64,000 nt of DNA from Symbiodinium natans (GCA_905221605.1 CAJNDS010002421.1:98426-162425), one strand, 5' to 3'. Counted from the stretch's first letter, positions 1-12,393 are shown. Program-made: numbers and translations. The notes: generated by a model not told the origin, from the sequence alone.

Positions 1-638
1 AGCCCTAAACCCGAAACCCGAAACCCGAAACCAGAAACCCTAAACCCTAAACCCTAAACCCTAGACCCTAGACCCTAAACCCTAAACCCTAAAACCCTGA
101 ACCCTCTTCTGCTTCTTGGGGGGCACCATGCGGACCCGGAGCAGCCTCTCCGCGCAAGTGATTGCCGAGGCCGGCCACCTTTTTGTTTAGGGTTTAGGGT
201 TTAGGGTTTCGGGTTTAAGGTTTAGGGTTCAGGGTTGAGGGTTGAGGGTTTAGTGCAAAAAAGCATCCTCGGCTTCGGCTCAGAGCTTGTGGGGGAGTTG
301 GGGTTTTGGGGATTGATTGGGGTTGAGGGTTTAGGGTTTAGGACTGAGGGTTTGGGGTTTAGGGCTTCGGGTTTAGGGTTTAGGGCTGAGGGTTTCGGGT
401 TTAGGATGTCGGGTCTAGGGTTTAGGGTAGAGGGTTTAGGGTTTCAGGAGCTCGTGCATTTGCGAATTGTTTCGTGGATCTTGCCTGCTAATTCTTCAAG
501 CAAAAGCCACCCTAAACCCTAAACCCTAAACCCTAAACCCTAAACCCTAAACCCTAAACCCTAAACCCTAAACCCTAAACCCTAAACCCTAAACCCTAAA
601 CCCGAAACCCTAAACCCTAAACCCTAAACCCTGCTCAG

Positions 639-737
639 GTGGAGGATGAGGATGCGGATGACTCCGATGACGATGGGGATCCATTTGCAGGCGCCCCTTT
701 AGTGCCCTATTTTGACAGTAATATGTCCAGTTATAGC
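639..737 (+). CDS. Candidate internal exon, acidic segment
   Basis: Open frame of 33 codons starting directly after CTGCTCAG, which follows a long CCCTAAA array. It encodes a strongly acidic stretch (VEDEDADDSDDDGDPF) and then a neutral one (APLVPYFDSNM). The acceptor-like edge and strong composition bias argue for coding. No donor is obvious before the next array. Partner exons may be 1008-1072 and 1700-1743. No family recognised. Confidence 0.4.
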
Positions 738-1007
738 CCTAAACCCTAAACCCTAAACCCTAAACCCTAAACCCTAAACCCTAAACCCTAAACCCTAAAC
801 CCTAAACCCTAAACCCTAAACCCTAAACCCTAAACCTAAACCATAAACCCTAAACCCTAAACCCTAAACCCTAAACCCTAAACCCTAAACCCTAAACCCT
901 AAACCCTAAACCCTAAACCCTAAACCCCAAACCCTACCATTGGTTAGTAAGAACCATGAACCTCCAAGTATGCGCACGTAGGATTAGAAGCCGCGGCCGA
1001 CCGTCAG

Positions 1008-1072
1008 GTAATCCAAGCCTTGCAGCTGTGGGGTTTTGGACTGCGTCTTGATACCCTTACCCCTAGAGCCCC
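1008..1072 (+). CDS. Candidate internal exon
   Basis: After CCGTCAG a frame reads VIQALQLWGFGLRLDTLTPR and stops being exon-like at a GTAAAC donor-like site. Both edges are intron-compatible. The island also begins with a fragment of a MITE family (ACCATGAACCTCCAAGTA near 954-971; compare 28804-28927). Function unknown. Confidence 0.35.
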
Positions 1073-1196
1073 GTAAACCCTAAACCCTCTCCAACCCTCC
1101 AACCTGTTAGGGTTCAGGGTTCAGGGTTCAGGGTTCAGGGTTCAGGGTTGTTCAGGGTTCAGGGTTTAGGGTTTAGGGTTTAGGACTTAACGGCTA

Positions 1197-1442
1197 ATGG
1201 ATTCGTGGTCTAGCATTATTTGTTCGCGGTCAAGCACCAACATTTGGCGGACTAGCACGAACAATTCGCGGACAAGCACCAATTCACGGACAAGCACCAA
1301 CAATTCGCGGACAAGCACCAACAGTTCACGGACAAGCACCGACACTTCGGGTTCAAACGACACGGACGTGGAGCAGGACAGCGTCCTGGGCCTCCCCCGA
1401 CACCCCGGACGGTTTCAGGGCCTACTGAGCCTTAGTTTTTAA
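1197..1442 (+). repeat. 21-bp coding-compatible minisatellite and following open segment
   Basis: About five imperfect copies of a 21-bp unit (core CGGACAAGCACCAACA) lie at about 1228-1345. Because 21 is a multiple of 3, the frame stays open and gives Ser/Thr/Asn-rich repeats (SRTSTNN). After the repeat the frame continues as DTDVEQDSVLGLPRHPGRF to a stop at 1442. It could be a low-complexity part of an exon or a non-coding minisatellite. Confidence 0.45.
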
Positions 1443-1699
1443 GGTTAAAACGAGAAGTAAGATATTTTCATAATGTGGGTGGGTGGGTCGACATTCGATA
1501 CCGGAGTAAGGAGCCTTACTAGTGAATGCTTGTACTTGAGATGCTGAACCCTAACCCTAAACCCTAAACCCTAAAACCCTAAACCCGAAACCCTAAACCC
1601 GAAACCCTAAACCCTAAACCCTAAACCATAAACCCTAAACCTTAAACCCTAAAGCCTAAAGCCTAATCCTTACAACCCTAAACCTCACCACCCGCCCAG

Positions 1700-1743
1700 A
1701 AACCACCGACGAAGAGAGCTCCGAGGAGGAGACTACCTCAGAG
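1700..1743 (+). CDS. Candidate short acidic exon
   Basis: Follows CGCCCAG and ends at GAG before a GC donor-like dinucleotide. The frame reads TTDEESSEEETTSE, like the acidic island at 639-737, so both may belong to one gene. Short, so low certainty. Confidence 0.3.
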
Positions 1744-2108
1744 GCTAGGGTTTAGGGTTTGGGGTGTAGGGTTTGGGGTTTGGGGCTTAGGGTTTAGGGG
1801 TTAGGGTTTAGGGTTTGGGGTTTAGGGTTGAGGGTTGAGGGTTTGGGGTTTAGGGTTTCGGGGTGTGGGGTTTTGGGTTTAGGGTTTCGGGTTTGGGGTT
1901 GAGGGCTGCTGAATCGCCTCTTCGGGTTTAGGGTTCCCTAAGCCCCAAGCTTCTGATGAATTCGGGTTCAGGGTGTTTGGGGCTCAGGCTATTTCTGGGT
2001 TCGGGGTGTGGGGTTTAGGGTTTAGGGTTTAGGGCTTAGGGCTTAGGGCTTGGGGCTTAGAGTAGCAGACGATGATTGAACATGTTGGGAGGTGGAGCAA
2101 TGCTGCAG

Positions 2109-2166
2109 CATCACTGAGCGAGACTCGCAGCGACACCGCTCCTCCGTGACCGGGATGGTCAGCGAG
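2109..2166 (+). CDS. Candidate internal exon
   Basis: Bounded by GCTGCAG and GAG/GTGGGG. The frame reads ITERDSQRHRSSVTGMVSE. Both edges fit splice consensus. A second frame from 2069 is also open for 26 codons, so the reading frame is not certain. Confidence 0.35.
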
Positions 2167-2479
2167 GTGGGGAGGGCCCTAAACCCTAAACCCTAAACCC
2201 TAAACCCTAAACCCTAAACCCTAAACCCTAAACCCTAAACCCTAAACCCTAAACCCTAAACCCTAAACCCTAAACCCTAAACCCTAAACCCTAAACCCTA
2301 AACCCTAAACCCTAAACCCTAAGGTGGTGGCGTTGGTTTGGGGGTTTAGGGGATGTAACTGGGCAGCCATGGGCTGGTTGTAGGAAGTAGGCACCTACTT
2401 CACTGTTCCCTTAAAGTGTTGCTTCATTTGAAGGAATATACAAATCCCTACACCCTAAACCCGAAACCCCCAACCTGAG

Positions 2480-2561
2480 AGGGGTGAAAGAGTCCCTTTG
2501 GCGTCCTGGCGAGGCCACGCGGCAGAACGTCATGCAGCATGTGCAAGCTGGCCTGGCGGTG
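2480..2561 (+). CDS. Candidate internal exon
   Basis: Island between a CCCTAAA-type stretch on the left and TTTAGGG on the right. The frame reads GVKESLWRPGEATRQNVMQH and continues QAGLAV up to a GTGCTA donor-like site. GAG precedes it. No family recognised. Confidence 0.35.
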
Positions 2562-2726
2562 GTGCTAGGCTAGGCGGCTGGCTGAGGGTTGTCAGGGGGC
2601 TAGGGTTTAGGGTTTAGGGTTTAGGGTTTTGGGTTTAGGGTTTAGGGTTTAGGGTTTAGGATTTAGGGTGTAGGGTTTAGGAGTTTAGGGTTCCGGGTTA
2701 ACCCCGGGGTGTGTCTCTCCCTGAAG

Positions 2727-2761
2727 GCACCCACATCACAGCCGCTTGGCTGAGTGAACTG
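2727..2761 (+). CDS. Candidate micro-exon
   Basis: After CTGAAG the frame THITAAWLSEL runs to a GTTGCG donor-like site. Flanked by heptamer arrays. Too short to stand alone. Confidence 0.25.
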
Positions 2762-2899
2762 GTTGCGCCATTCCTAAACCCTAAACTTATAAACCCTAAG
2801 CGCTAGCCCCTAAAACCCAAAATGGGCATTCCCGCTTTAGGGTTTAGGGTTTAGGGTTTAGGGTTTAGGGTTTAGGGTTGAGGGTTTAGCCCGCCCAGA

Positions 2900-3151
2900 G
2901 CAAAGGTCCCCCTGCCAGACGATGAACCATCGTCACTTGCGGAGGAGTCCAATTCCGCATTGCGTCTTTTGCGCGAAGCCCTTTATGCGTCATCGGGAAT
3001 ACGAAAGTCCTTGCAGGAGCACTTCACCAACGCGGCCAAGAAGCTCTTGGGACCACTGGGAAGGGTGTCGCCCAGCTCACTTTTGTACCAATGAAGGAAC
3101 AATCTGTTTCCTATCGCTGCAAGAAATTTGTTGATGAAATTGCACGTGCAT
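2900..3151 (+). pseudogene. Two-frame coding segment, probable frameshift
   Basis: From 2900 one frame reads 64 codons (PDDEPSSLAEESNSALRLLR, then a helical REALY...NAAKKLLG) to a TGA at 3092-3094. From about 3055 another frame continues in protein-like style (TGKGVAQLTFVPMKEQ, then SVSYRCKKFVDEIARA) to TAG at 3149-3151. A one-base frame change near 3050 would join them, suggesting a mutated copy or a missed short intron. There is no ATG at the left edge. Family unknown. Confidence 0.4.
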
Positions 3152-3441
3152 AGCGGGAGCATCATTGGAAGCCACATGTGAGCTCCCTGATAGAATACCA
3201 TCCGATCAGGCATAGCTACTTACAAAGAAGTCAAGAACCATCACAAGTACTGGCTACTATCCATTGCAAGTGTGCGTAGAATGATTTCCGGTTGTCACAA
3301 TGGAATTTGGAAGAGCTGATTAAGAGAAGCAGTCCAACCCTTCTAGGTACGGAGTCCATGTGGTAGAACTTGCAGTCGCTACTTCTCAAGAAGAAATTCG
3401 GCGCCCTAGAGCCTTGTCAAGAGTCCGGCAGCTGAAGCCTG

Positions 3442-3813
3442 ATGGATACCATCACCTTCCTCATCACCCTCGCTGTCAAGCCGGATGCGTGCGACAAGCA
3501 GGTGCGGGAGACCATGGCCCTGTTGGCCAAAAGCGTCCGTGAGAAGCCCGGGGCCCTGTTCTACCAGTCGTACCAGAAGACCGCGGGCAAGTTGGAGTTC
3601 ATTGAGACATTCAAAGACTCCGAAGCTGCGCTCTACCACCTGCGGAACCAGCCCGCTGAACTTGCGGCGACCTGGTTCTCGATGATCGACCTTGAGACGA
3701 TCAGCGTCATCGGGCCAGCCAGTGATGAGCTGAAGGCAGTGCTGGGCGGATACCCCCTTGCGAACAAGCCCGTCTACCACGAGACCATCAGCGGCTTCCC
3801 GCCATCCAGCTGA
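3442..3813 (+). CDS. ABM-domain (quinol-monooxygenase-like) protein
   Basis: Intact ATG-to-TGA frame of 123 codons. The N-terminal about 70 residues have the ABM/YgiN pattern: a beta strand (TITFLITLAVKPDAC), a helix (VRETMALLAKSVREKPGALF), then YQSYQK...LEFIETFKDSEA and a helix. ABM proteins are small dimeric ferredoxin-like folds acting as cofactor-free oxygenases or degradative enzymes on quinone-like or other small molecules. Here the substrate cannot be told. The family is about 95-110 aa, so this is a full domain plus a short tail. Third positions are GC-rich. The frame has no intron and is followed within 10 bases by TTTAGGG repeats, so it may be a retrogene or a complete last exon. 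No relict spliced leader was seen upstream. Confidence 0.7.
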   Translation: MDTITFLITLAVKPDACDKQVRETMALLAKSVREKPGALFYQSYQKTAGKLEFIETFKDSEAALYHLRNQPAELAATWFSMIDLETISVIGPASDELKAVLGGYPLANKPVYHETISGFPPSS

Positions 3814-3877
3814 GGCCCCTTTAGGGTTTAGGGTTTAGGGTGGCCCCCCCCCCCATGCGAAGCTCTCGATCTTTCAG

Positions 3878-3984
3878 TGGCTCCCCCCATTGTCCGCTGG
3901 AACGGCGTGGATAGGCGAAGCAGCGCAGGCTTGGATGTGCACGGAGCGCGCGAAAGGGCTGCGGGAAGCGCCAACATCTTGTGA
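3878..3984 (+). CDS. Candidate terminal exon
   Basis: After a pyrimidine run and CTTTCAG, a frame reads APPIVRWNGVDRRSSAGLD and VHGARERAAGSANIL to a TGA at 3982-3984. GC-rich third positions. Minus-strand frames are open here too, so the strand is not certain. Confidence 0.35.
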
Positions 3985-4150
3985 GCCCATCGCGTACCCA
4001 ACCGCAGCAATGCAAATATCTAAGCTCACACCATGCAAGCACCTCACGCATTGAGGGTTTTTGCCGGTATACCCTAAACCCTAAACCCTAAACCCTAAAC
4101 CCTAAACCTTAAACCCTAAACCCTAAACCCTAAACTAAAAATTCCCGAAG

Positions 4151-4201
4151 TACCACAGCGACCCGAGATCTGCTACTCTTGGTCTTTGGGGCCTAGGAGA
4201 G
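4151..4201 (+). CDS. Candidate internal exon before the LINE
   Basis: Bounded by CCCGAAG and GAG/GTTGCC. Exactly 17 codons: YHSDPRSATLGLWGLGE. If real, the LINE at 4.4-12.4 kb sits in the intron that follows. Confidence 0.35.
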
Positions 4202-4623
4202 GTTGCCAACCCCCGGAGTCCCCACTCCTTGTGAGTTCGGGCCGGCTCGTTTGGGCTTGGGAGTTGAGGGTTAGGGTTTAGGGTTTAGGGTTTAGTAATT
4301 TAGTAATGTAGTAATTCAGTAATTTAGTAACTTAGAGTTTAGGGTTTAGGGTTTAGGGTTTAGGGTTTAGGGCTAGGGTTTCGGACCGAGCCTGCTTAAC
4401 AGCAAGCATTGCCGGGACCCCAGGGTTGAATTTAGACCCGTCTGTGGCAGCCATAGGGAGGCACGCGCCGAGCCCTAGCTGGCACCGCAAGCTGCGAGCC
4501 AAGAGAAGCAAGGCGAGAAAGAGGATCACACAGGCTCTTCTCTGTCATCAACCTCCACGTGGAGCGGACCTCAAGAAAGTTACTAGGCATCACGCTGGGC
4601 AACTTCTACTATCCCGTGATTTG

Positions 4624-5739
4624 ATGAGCAGACGTGACTATAAGGACAAGACATGGTCCGGATATGGGCGTCCCTACCAATACTGGTCGGGATCCTGGCA
4701 TGGCAGATGGAACAAGCCCGAGAAGAAGGAGAAGTCAAAGCCAGTCATTGGCTCATACATGGACGCCAAGCCGAATATGGAAGACAATGTGCCAAAGCTC
4801 CAGACACCAGCCAAGGAGGAGAAATTGCCGACAGAGCATGGTGGCGATTTTCTGCGTGCCTTGCAGAAGCAGATTACAACAGCGAGAAAAGCAGAAACCA
4901 AGGCGAGGAAGTTGCAGGAAGAACTTCTGCAGCGCCACGAGAAGTGGCAACAATTCGAAGAAGACATCCGAACAGCTTTCAAGAAAGAGCGGATGAAGTA
5001 CAACACAGACATACAGAAACTCGAGGAAGACCTCAAGGATGCCTTGGAGTCTGCCGAGGAAGCACAGATTCTGCTACGCTCGGTAGCAAAAAGTGGAGCG
5101 CCATGTGGCTCGAGCACCGTGCCGGAGGACATGGATGTCGACCAGAAGAGCAAGGACAACGAAGCTTGGGATACCCTCATAGCTGGAAGGGATGCAGAAG
5201 AAGAGAAGAGCGACAACGAGACCATACAACGTTGGCTCAAACAGGCGTTGGAGGCTTCTCGTTCGGATGTGGATCGTGCAAGAACCAAAGTGCGCGAGGC
5301 CCAGGCCAACAAGGATGCGAGCGAACCACAAAGTCCAGGCAGAGCTGGCGAGCCGAGCACGGCATCCGCAAGCACCGGCCCGTACACGTCTACGTCGCCG
5401 ACTATCACAGATCCCTATTTGGGATCACCTATTCCGATGGCTACCGGAAGGCCTGGCACAGAAAGAACTACTACGACACCAAGACTTCGACACAAGCAGC
5501 AGAACGCCGTCGGTGTGAGACAACCGATCAAGCTGGCGAGCAAACCCTCTGGCCGAGTGCACTCTATCTCCCCACGACATCCGGGCCTTTCGCTGGCGCA
5601 GAAGCTCGACCAGAAGAGAGGCATTGGAGAAGGGGGCCAAAAGGGCGTGATGATGAGTACAATCCTCATAGACGACGATCCGGACTTGGTGAGTCAGCCG
5701 GAGCCTTTGACACCAACGGAGCTTACAACGCTCGAGTGA
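4624..5739 (+). CDS. LINE ORF1 protein, coiled coil
   Basis: First in-frame ATG at 4624; the frame is open further upstream but without ATG. 371 aa. Residues 1-45 are Tyr/Trp/Lys-rich (GYGRPYQYWSGSWHGRW). About 77-155 is a long charged helix (ARKAETKARKLQEELLQRHE, then KLEEDLKDALESAEEAQ) typical of a coiled coil. The C-terminal part is Pro/Ser/Thr-rich and probably disordered. LINE ORF1 proteins usually trimerise through a coiled coil and bind the element RNA. No CCHC knuckle or RRM was found. It ends TGA, with the ORF2 ATG two bases later, which suggests termination-reinitiation or separate initiation. Confidence 0.7.
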   Translation: MSRRDYKDKTWSGYGRPYQYWSGSWHGRWNKPEKKEKSKPVIGSYMDAKPNMEDNVPKLQTPAKEEKLPTEHGGDFLRALQKQITTARKAETKARKLQEELLQRHEKWQQFEEDIRTAFKKERMKYNTDIQKLEEDLKDALESAEEAQILLRSVAKSGAPCGSSTVPEDMDVDQKSKDNEAWDTLIAGRDAEEEKSDNETIQRWLKQALEASRSDVDRARTKVREAQANKDASEPQSPGRAGEPSTASASTGPYTSTSPTITDPYLGSPIPMATGRPGTERTTTTPRLRHKQQNAVGVRQPIKLASKPSGRVHSISPRHPGLSLAQKLDQKRGIGEGGQKGVMMSTILIDDDPDLVSQPEPLTPTELTTLE

Positions 5740-5741
5740 AC

Positions 5742-8700
5742 ATGAAGCTGAAGTATGAGTCCACGACCATTTTGGGTGGAACAAATATATGGCAGCTTGA
5801 ATCTCACCCACTGCAAGTTGTATTTGGGTATTACACTTGTGGGCCTTATAACTGTAAGCAGTGCAAAGTACAGGTGCACTGGCAACAGTCGAGAGATGTT
5901 TTCTCAGCATTCTGGTGCTTGCAACTGGAACAAAGATGCGCGTATGCAGGAATGGAAACTGCCCTTTCGGCCTTGGTATGTTTTCAGACTGATATACATC
6001 AAAATGGAACAGATGGGATGGAAGCCTGGTCATTATGGTCCCTTTCGGCCTTGGACTATGACCAGTGTGACCCATTGCGTATGAGTACCTACACTGCATT
6101 GCTGAAACTTTCGAGGCTTGGCGGCGCTACACAAGCGGTCTCCCTCTGCAACTGCAATGGCAATGTGCAAGCATTTAACATGGGACTATTCAGCTCAGTG
6201 AGGCCAATGCCCTTACTGCTGATGGAGACCCAGGAACAGCATGGTCAACTTGATGCGGAGCCGCTTTCGTCCTTGGACTCCGAACAAATCGGAATAGCTG
6301 ACCTGGCTGCTACAGCATCTTGGAAAAGACGGTGGAAACCATTTCCTTGGTGTTGCGAAGATCTGATGGGTTGGATGTTCAAATGGCTTGCTGCTTCCAT
6401 TCAGAACTGGTATACCTGGCAATTTCTATGGGCATTGACACTCTCGAGCAACGCCCTGCTGGGAGCAGCTCTGCTACATGCCCTTTTCCATGCAGTATGG
6501 CTAAAAGGAGGACGATGCAACGCAGATCCCCTGATCAGAGGTGGTCGAAGAATCACTGGACGAAATTTGAATCTGCTACTTGCACTGTCCTTCACGAAGC
6601 CCGCTGGAGCTATGATTGGGAGCAACTGTGACCATAATAGATGGACAGCCAAACCGACAACCACTCCTGACGCTAGCAGGAATGATGACATCTCTTTTCT
6701 ACGATGGCAGACTGGAGATTTTTTTCCAGATGATGTAGCTAGCTGCTGGCGAATATTTGGAGAAGCTGAGACACAGACCCTCGCTGCAAATAGGCCAGAG
6801 CAGGAAGATCCACCGCCAACAGAGCCGCGACCGCCGCTGCCTGCAATCTATGGAAACGGTTCCTTGAATGATGATGACGACTCCTCTAGTGAAACTGACA
6901 CGAGTCGTACCAGAACACCTCCACCTCGTCCCGGCAATGAAGACCAGAACGACCACGACACTGACTCCAGGCAGTCCCAAAGCGAAGGCAGCCAACTACG
7001 TCGTGATATGGAGAGCTGGAATTGCGATACACTTCTGCGCGTGTCGCCGAAAGAGATGTGGATCGAAGCATGTGGTAATCTCCGATGTTTCTTGGATGGA
7101 TGTGTGACAATGGAGCAGACAAGCATACAACAGCCTGAATCCCACATCTTGAACCTATCCGAGCTTGTTGGACCAGTTGGCTATGACATTTCTGGAGAAC
7201 CAGGGCCAAAAATGGTCGATGCCAAAGCGGCAGCGCAGTTGTTTATACCATGGAGCGTCAACTGGCGACAGAATCTCCCTGACGAAGCTGAGCTCCATGA
7301 ATCCACAAAGCAGGCCTGTGCTGGCCTCTGCCCGCTCCAGAACACATGCCAAGATGACCAACTTCATGTGGAAATCTACTCGGATGGCTCTTTCAGTGGA
7401 AATGCAAACTGTGGTTGGGGAGTTGCAGTCGTTGTCCATGGCGAAAGCACTGGATGCATCTCCCTTATCACCACCATTGCCGGCAAAGTCCCCGTCAGTG
7501 AATCTGATCCTTTCTTCCTTGGAGCAGATGAATATGGTGCCAGCCAAGCAGAACGGACAGCGCTGATATGGGGAGCCCTTTGGGCCCTCCAAGACCACAA
7601 CATCACACCGTGGGCCAAGCTGACCTTCGTCTTCGACAACACAGCAGCCGGTTTTTCAGCTGGTGGCCTCTGGAAGTTGGGGGAGGATCGCCTGTCCAGA
7701 AACATGCGAGGAGTACATCAACTACTTGCTACATATCGTATGCCATGGATTGTTAACTACCGACATCAAAAAAGCCATCAAGGTCACCCCTGGAATGAAT
7801 TGGCAGACGTCCTGGCAGGACGTGCGGCAAAGGGCCTAGCAGGGGCGACAGAACCGCCCGTCCTGATTGCTTCAACGCTACAAGAAGCGGGACCAGAATG
7901 GCTATGGGTACTGGCGTCCCCTGCGATTACCAATGTCATGCCTATTGATGGGTCGGGAGCAATTCGATGGACGGAAAATCAATGGAAGCAATCTGGCCCA
8001 GCGATTTCATCCAAGGAGCTGATCCCATGTACGACAACTACTCTCAAAGGCGAGCGGGCTCAAATTAGAACGAGTTGTGTCACCGCCAACACACAGGGTA
8101 TGTGCAACAAATACCCATTCTTCGAAGAGCAACTCCTTGACAGCTTCAACGTTGTTTGCCTCCAGGAGTCCAAGATGAAGGAGGGCTTCACCGAATCCTC
8201 CCGATTTCTTCGCTACGCTTCGCCTTCCAACAATGTCTGGGGATGTGAAATATGGCTCAACAAAATCTGGGGAATTGGACAGACAGCTGGAAAACCGCTC
8301 TTGATTGGCCGAGACGATGTTCGTGTCTTGATGTCAAAGCCCCGGATTCTGGCCATCGCTATAGACACCTCCTTGGCCAAATGCATCATATTGTCGGCCC
8401 ATTGCCCACATCAACTAAGACCTCATACAAAAAAAATTTCCTTCTTCAATGACCTGGATGAATTGGCTGCGATGTTTGCGACCTATTCTTTGGTTCTCAT
8501 CGGTATTGACCTAAACGGACGCGTGCCGGGCCAATTTGGATATGCCACGGGGACTATCGAAACGGACCCTCCGGATGAAATTGGTGAAAAATTTGCTGCC
8601 TGGGTTGATCAACAAGCCTTGGCAAATACCATCAACTTTCGAAGATGTGCATTCTGGACAGGAGCACACCTGGAGGCATACTTCCGGCAGCACCGCACGC

Positions 8701-11700
8701 CTGGACTATATATGTCTTGGAGGAAAGAGTTGGACGAGAGCGTGCCAATCATGGATCGCCCAGGACTTCGACCTGGGCAACAAACAGGAGGATCATTTCC
8801 CTCTCGCCTTGACTCTTGACTGGCAATCCAATATTGCTGGACCAGAGACAAGAATACAGCGGAAGCGAATAGACAAAGCCAAGCTGAAGAGCCCACAGGG
8901 TGCAAAGATCCTGCAAACAGAATTGGCTGGCTTCCATGGTCCTGCCTGGCAAGCAGACATTGATGTTCACTGCCGATGTTTGGAGATGAAATTGCATCAG
9001 GTAATTGATGAGCATTTTATTGCACCATCCAATGGACCAAGAGCCACGTACATCACAGCTGCGACTTGGGATCTTCGTTGTACCAGACTGGCGCTGAAGC
9101 GGCGGGTTCACATGACGAGTTGGGACAAGAAATGGATAGCCATACAAGCTGCGTTCCAGAAATGGCGCACTGGGACGGATCTGCTCAGCCAATGGTGGCA
9201 CAAACGAGACCTCCTCTATGATGTCTACGCAGCTGCATTGTCCTTTTCGGGCTGGAGGTTGAAACAACAACTCCAGCAAGACAAAAACGCATACCTTGCT
9301 GATGTTGCAAAGGCATATGGCGGGCTCAATGGTTCTGACATCCAGAAGAAGCTCAAATCCGCTGGTATTGGGCGAAGAAGCAGAGCGACTGGCACCAAGA
9401 ACCTCAGCCACATTCACGGACATGATGATGGACGGACACGAAGAGAAGAATTGGACACCCTATGGTTGGACCATTTCTCGAAACAAGAGATGGGGCAAGT
9501 CATGACCATTGATACATTCCTACAGGAGGCTGCGTCCAATACAGTGCCTATTGACGAGCTGTACATGGATGTTGACTTGGTGCCAACTTGCAATGAGGTA
9601 GAACGACTCTGCCAGTCCACTGCTACTGGCAAGGCTCCTGGCCTTGACAATCTGCCTGGCGAACTTTTCTGCGCCGCGCCGCAAGCGCTGGCGAGGTTTT
9701 ACCAACCCCTGATGGCCAAGGCTATTCTGGCCATTCGGCAACCGATCCAGTGGCGTGGCGGCCTGCTGCACGACTGCTACAAAGGAGCCGGAAGCGCCAC
9801 GGACCCAGATTCGTACCGCTCCCTCTTCGTCTCCTCTGTTGCAGGCAAAATGTATCATCGGCATCTACGCCAGAGACTTGGCAACTTCGCTGCTGACAAC
9901 CTGGCAGACCTCCACCTAGGAGCTAAAAAAGGCGCTCCTGTAACCCTGGCGGCGCTGTCAGCCCTGCTGTTGACCAAATACTGCAAGGCGGACAAATGGT
10001 CATATGGATTGCTCTTCCTGGACATCAAATCAGCGTACTATAGAGTGGTGCGTGAACTTGCAGTTGGCCCTTTGGCGGACGACAGTACGATCATCAGGAT
10101 TTTCCAAAGATTTGGGCTTGAAGCAGGAGACCTTCATGATCTGATGCAAACCATTAAGGATGGAGGCGTCTTTGCAGAATGCCACATGAGCAGCCATCTT
10201 AGGCACCTGGCTAAGGACCTCATGCACAACTCCTGGTTTGTAACACCGTACAGCAAGGGCAACTGCCTCAGTCGCACCGTCACAGGATCGCGGCCTGGAG
10301 AAACGTGGGCGGATTTGATCTTTTCATTTATCTTCAAGCGAGTCTTGGAAAGTGTGAGACAATATGCGACAGATGATGGCGCACTTCTTCAGCTGCCCTT
10401 CTCTGGTGAGCAGATGCCATGGGGGGTGCAGCAACAAGAAATGGTGGCTTTCCTTGCAGCAGCATGGGCTGACGATGCAGTCTTTCCTACGGCCGGCAAA
10501 GATGCACACGATATGGTCCAACAAATGCAGACCACTGCCAAGGCGGTGATGAGAGCATGTTTGGCGCATGGACTGGAGCCTAATCTAAAGCCGGGAAAGA
10601 CTTCAATCCTTCTATGTCTCCGAGGCCGAGGTTCCAGAAAAACAGCAACCGAGTTCTTTGGGGATGGCGGCAAAAGCCTGGTTTGTACAAATGCGCAGGG
10701 TGAATTTCGCATCCCCGTGGTCCCACAATATAAACATCTGGGCGGTGTTCTGGATCATGGTGGTGATGGAATTGCTGAAGCAAGACGCAGAGCAGCTGTT
10801 GCCTCAGCTGCTTTTGAGGCCAAAGCTAAGCAGCTCTTCCTGAACAGCCATATCGACAAAGAGACCCGCTACAAGCTGTTCCCTGGAACTGTTGTCTCTA
10901 CCTATTTCAACCTGGGCCTTTGGACCCCATTCGGAAAGGCGTGGGACATTCTCAGCAAATCATTTTCCAAATTGGCCAGGAAACTCCTGCGGCCAGATGT
11001 GGACAGAGACAACTTCTTCCGACTCCCCCCGGCGGTCGTGTTTGAAAAAACTGGAATCTATCCCCTCGAGATATATGCGGCTCAAAGACGGATTGGCTTG
11101 CTGAGAGGAATCATCATGGCTGGTGGAGATGTGTCATGGGCCTTGTTACAAACCGAGCGGCAATGGGTCCAGCAACTACAGATGGATTTTCACACAGTGC
11201 TGCCTTGCGCTGACAGACGGCCAGACTTCACACCTGCAACTTGGCCACTCTGGTGGCACCTCCTCAAGTCCGACTACGACAAGGTCAAAGATGGATACAA
11301 GAAAGGGGCTGCGTCTGCTTTCAAACAGTACCTGGCCAGAGAAGCTGTCAGGCTTCACCTGGCCCAGATGCATCGTGAAGCATATCGCTGTACTGGATAC
11401 TTTCGTTCAGAGTACCCCTGGGTCTGCGCACCTTGTAGCAAAGGATTTGGGACGAAAGCAGGATTGGCAACGCATTTTTTTGCAGTACACGGTAGGCGTG
11501 CAGCATACCGATATACAGCCAGTGGATCTGTGTGCCGAAGCTGTGGTCGTGATTTTCATGGATACCCGCGGCTGCTTTTACACTTGCGTGCATCGGTGAA
11601 ATGTGTGATGACCCTACGGTCCCAGGGTCATCTACTGCCAACACCGCATCCTGGAATAGACAGCAGATTCTGGCGGCAAGCTTGTACCGACCAGTACAAT

Positions 11701-12393
11701 CCTGCACCTCCGAGACAGGTGCAACCACCAGTGCCATTTCCGGAAGCAGCAGCAGTGATGATGCATGAGATCGTGGACCAAGCATACTATGACATTTGCA
11801 ACCTGTTCTTGGACCTAGGCGAGTTTGATGACCAGATCGATGGCCACGCTTTCCTCCTTGAGGCCTTTGCGAAGTTTCCCCTATTTCCAGCAGAATGTTT
11901 CCGAATAGCTGCAAGGATAAGGGAGGACCTGCGTCAGCTGAAAGAGGCGCAAGTCGTGGCTATCTGGCCAATTGAACAGTACAACTGGATGATGGACAGC
12001 TTGCAGGAGTTTGAGGACCGCTTCACAGGATTTGCATTCGATGAAACAGATGAGATGATTCTGGATGATCTAGGCGCTTTCACGCTGGATACAGACTGGC
12101 ATGCGATGATTAGACATCTGGATAGGCAGAGGCCATCGCAGGTGACCCCTGAAGTTACATTTCGGCTGAGCTGTGATTGGGAAGCAGGCTTTTCACAACC
12201 CAGTAATGTAATGGATGTGCCTGCCCTGTGTGAGGTCTCGCACTCTGCCAAACTTTTGAGAAGAGTTTGGGGGCGCATCGTACAGGGGTATCCAACATAC
12301 CTAGCAGCCCCAGCGACCTTCCGACAACATGCGCTTTTTGCGCCTTTCAAGGCGGCTGCTGAAGGGCATCGCCTTTACATCATTGCAACATAA
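5742..12393 (+). CDS. LINE ORF2: RNase H - APE endonuclease - RT - zinc fingers, one frameshift
   Basis: ATG at 5742 directly after the ORF1 stop. Frame 3 runs to about 8640; the protein then continues in frame 1 to TAA at 12393, about 2216 aa in all. Residues about 545-695 are RNase H: YSDGS (D548), QAERTAL (E604), FVFDNTAA (D632), HQGHPWNELAD (D689). About 780-1020 is an exonuclease-endonuclease-phosphatase fold: LQES (E809), GIDLNGR (D923, N925), then after the shift ARLDYI (D988) and DHFP (H1018). The RT has TGKAPGLDNLPGEL near 1295, LDIKSAYYRV (motif A) and WADDA near 1577 (motif C). Two zinc fingers lie near 1895 (C-x2-C-x12-H-x4-H) and 1931 (C-x2-C-x12-H-x6-C). The frameshift lies within AACTTTCGAA at 8634-8643, inside the endonuclease, so the copy is probably dead unless recoded. 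RNase H lies upstream of the endonuclease instead of after the RT. Confidence 0.85.
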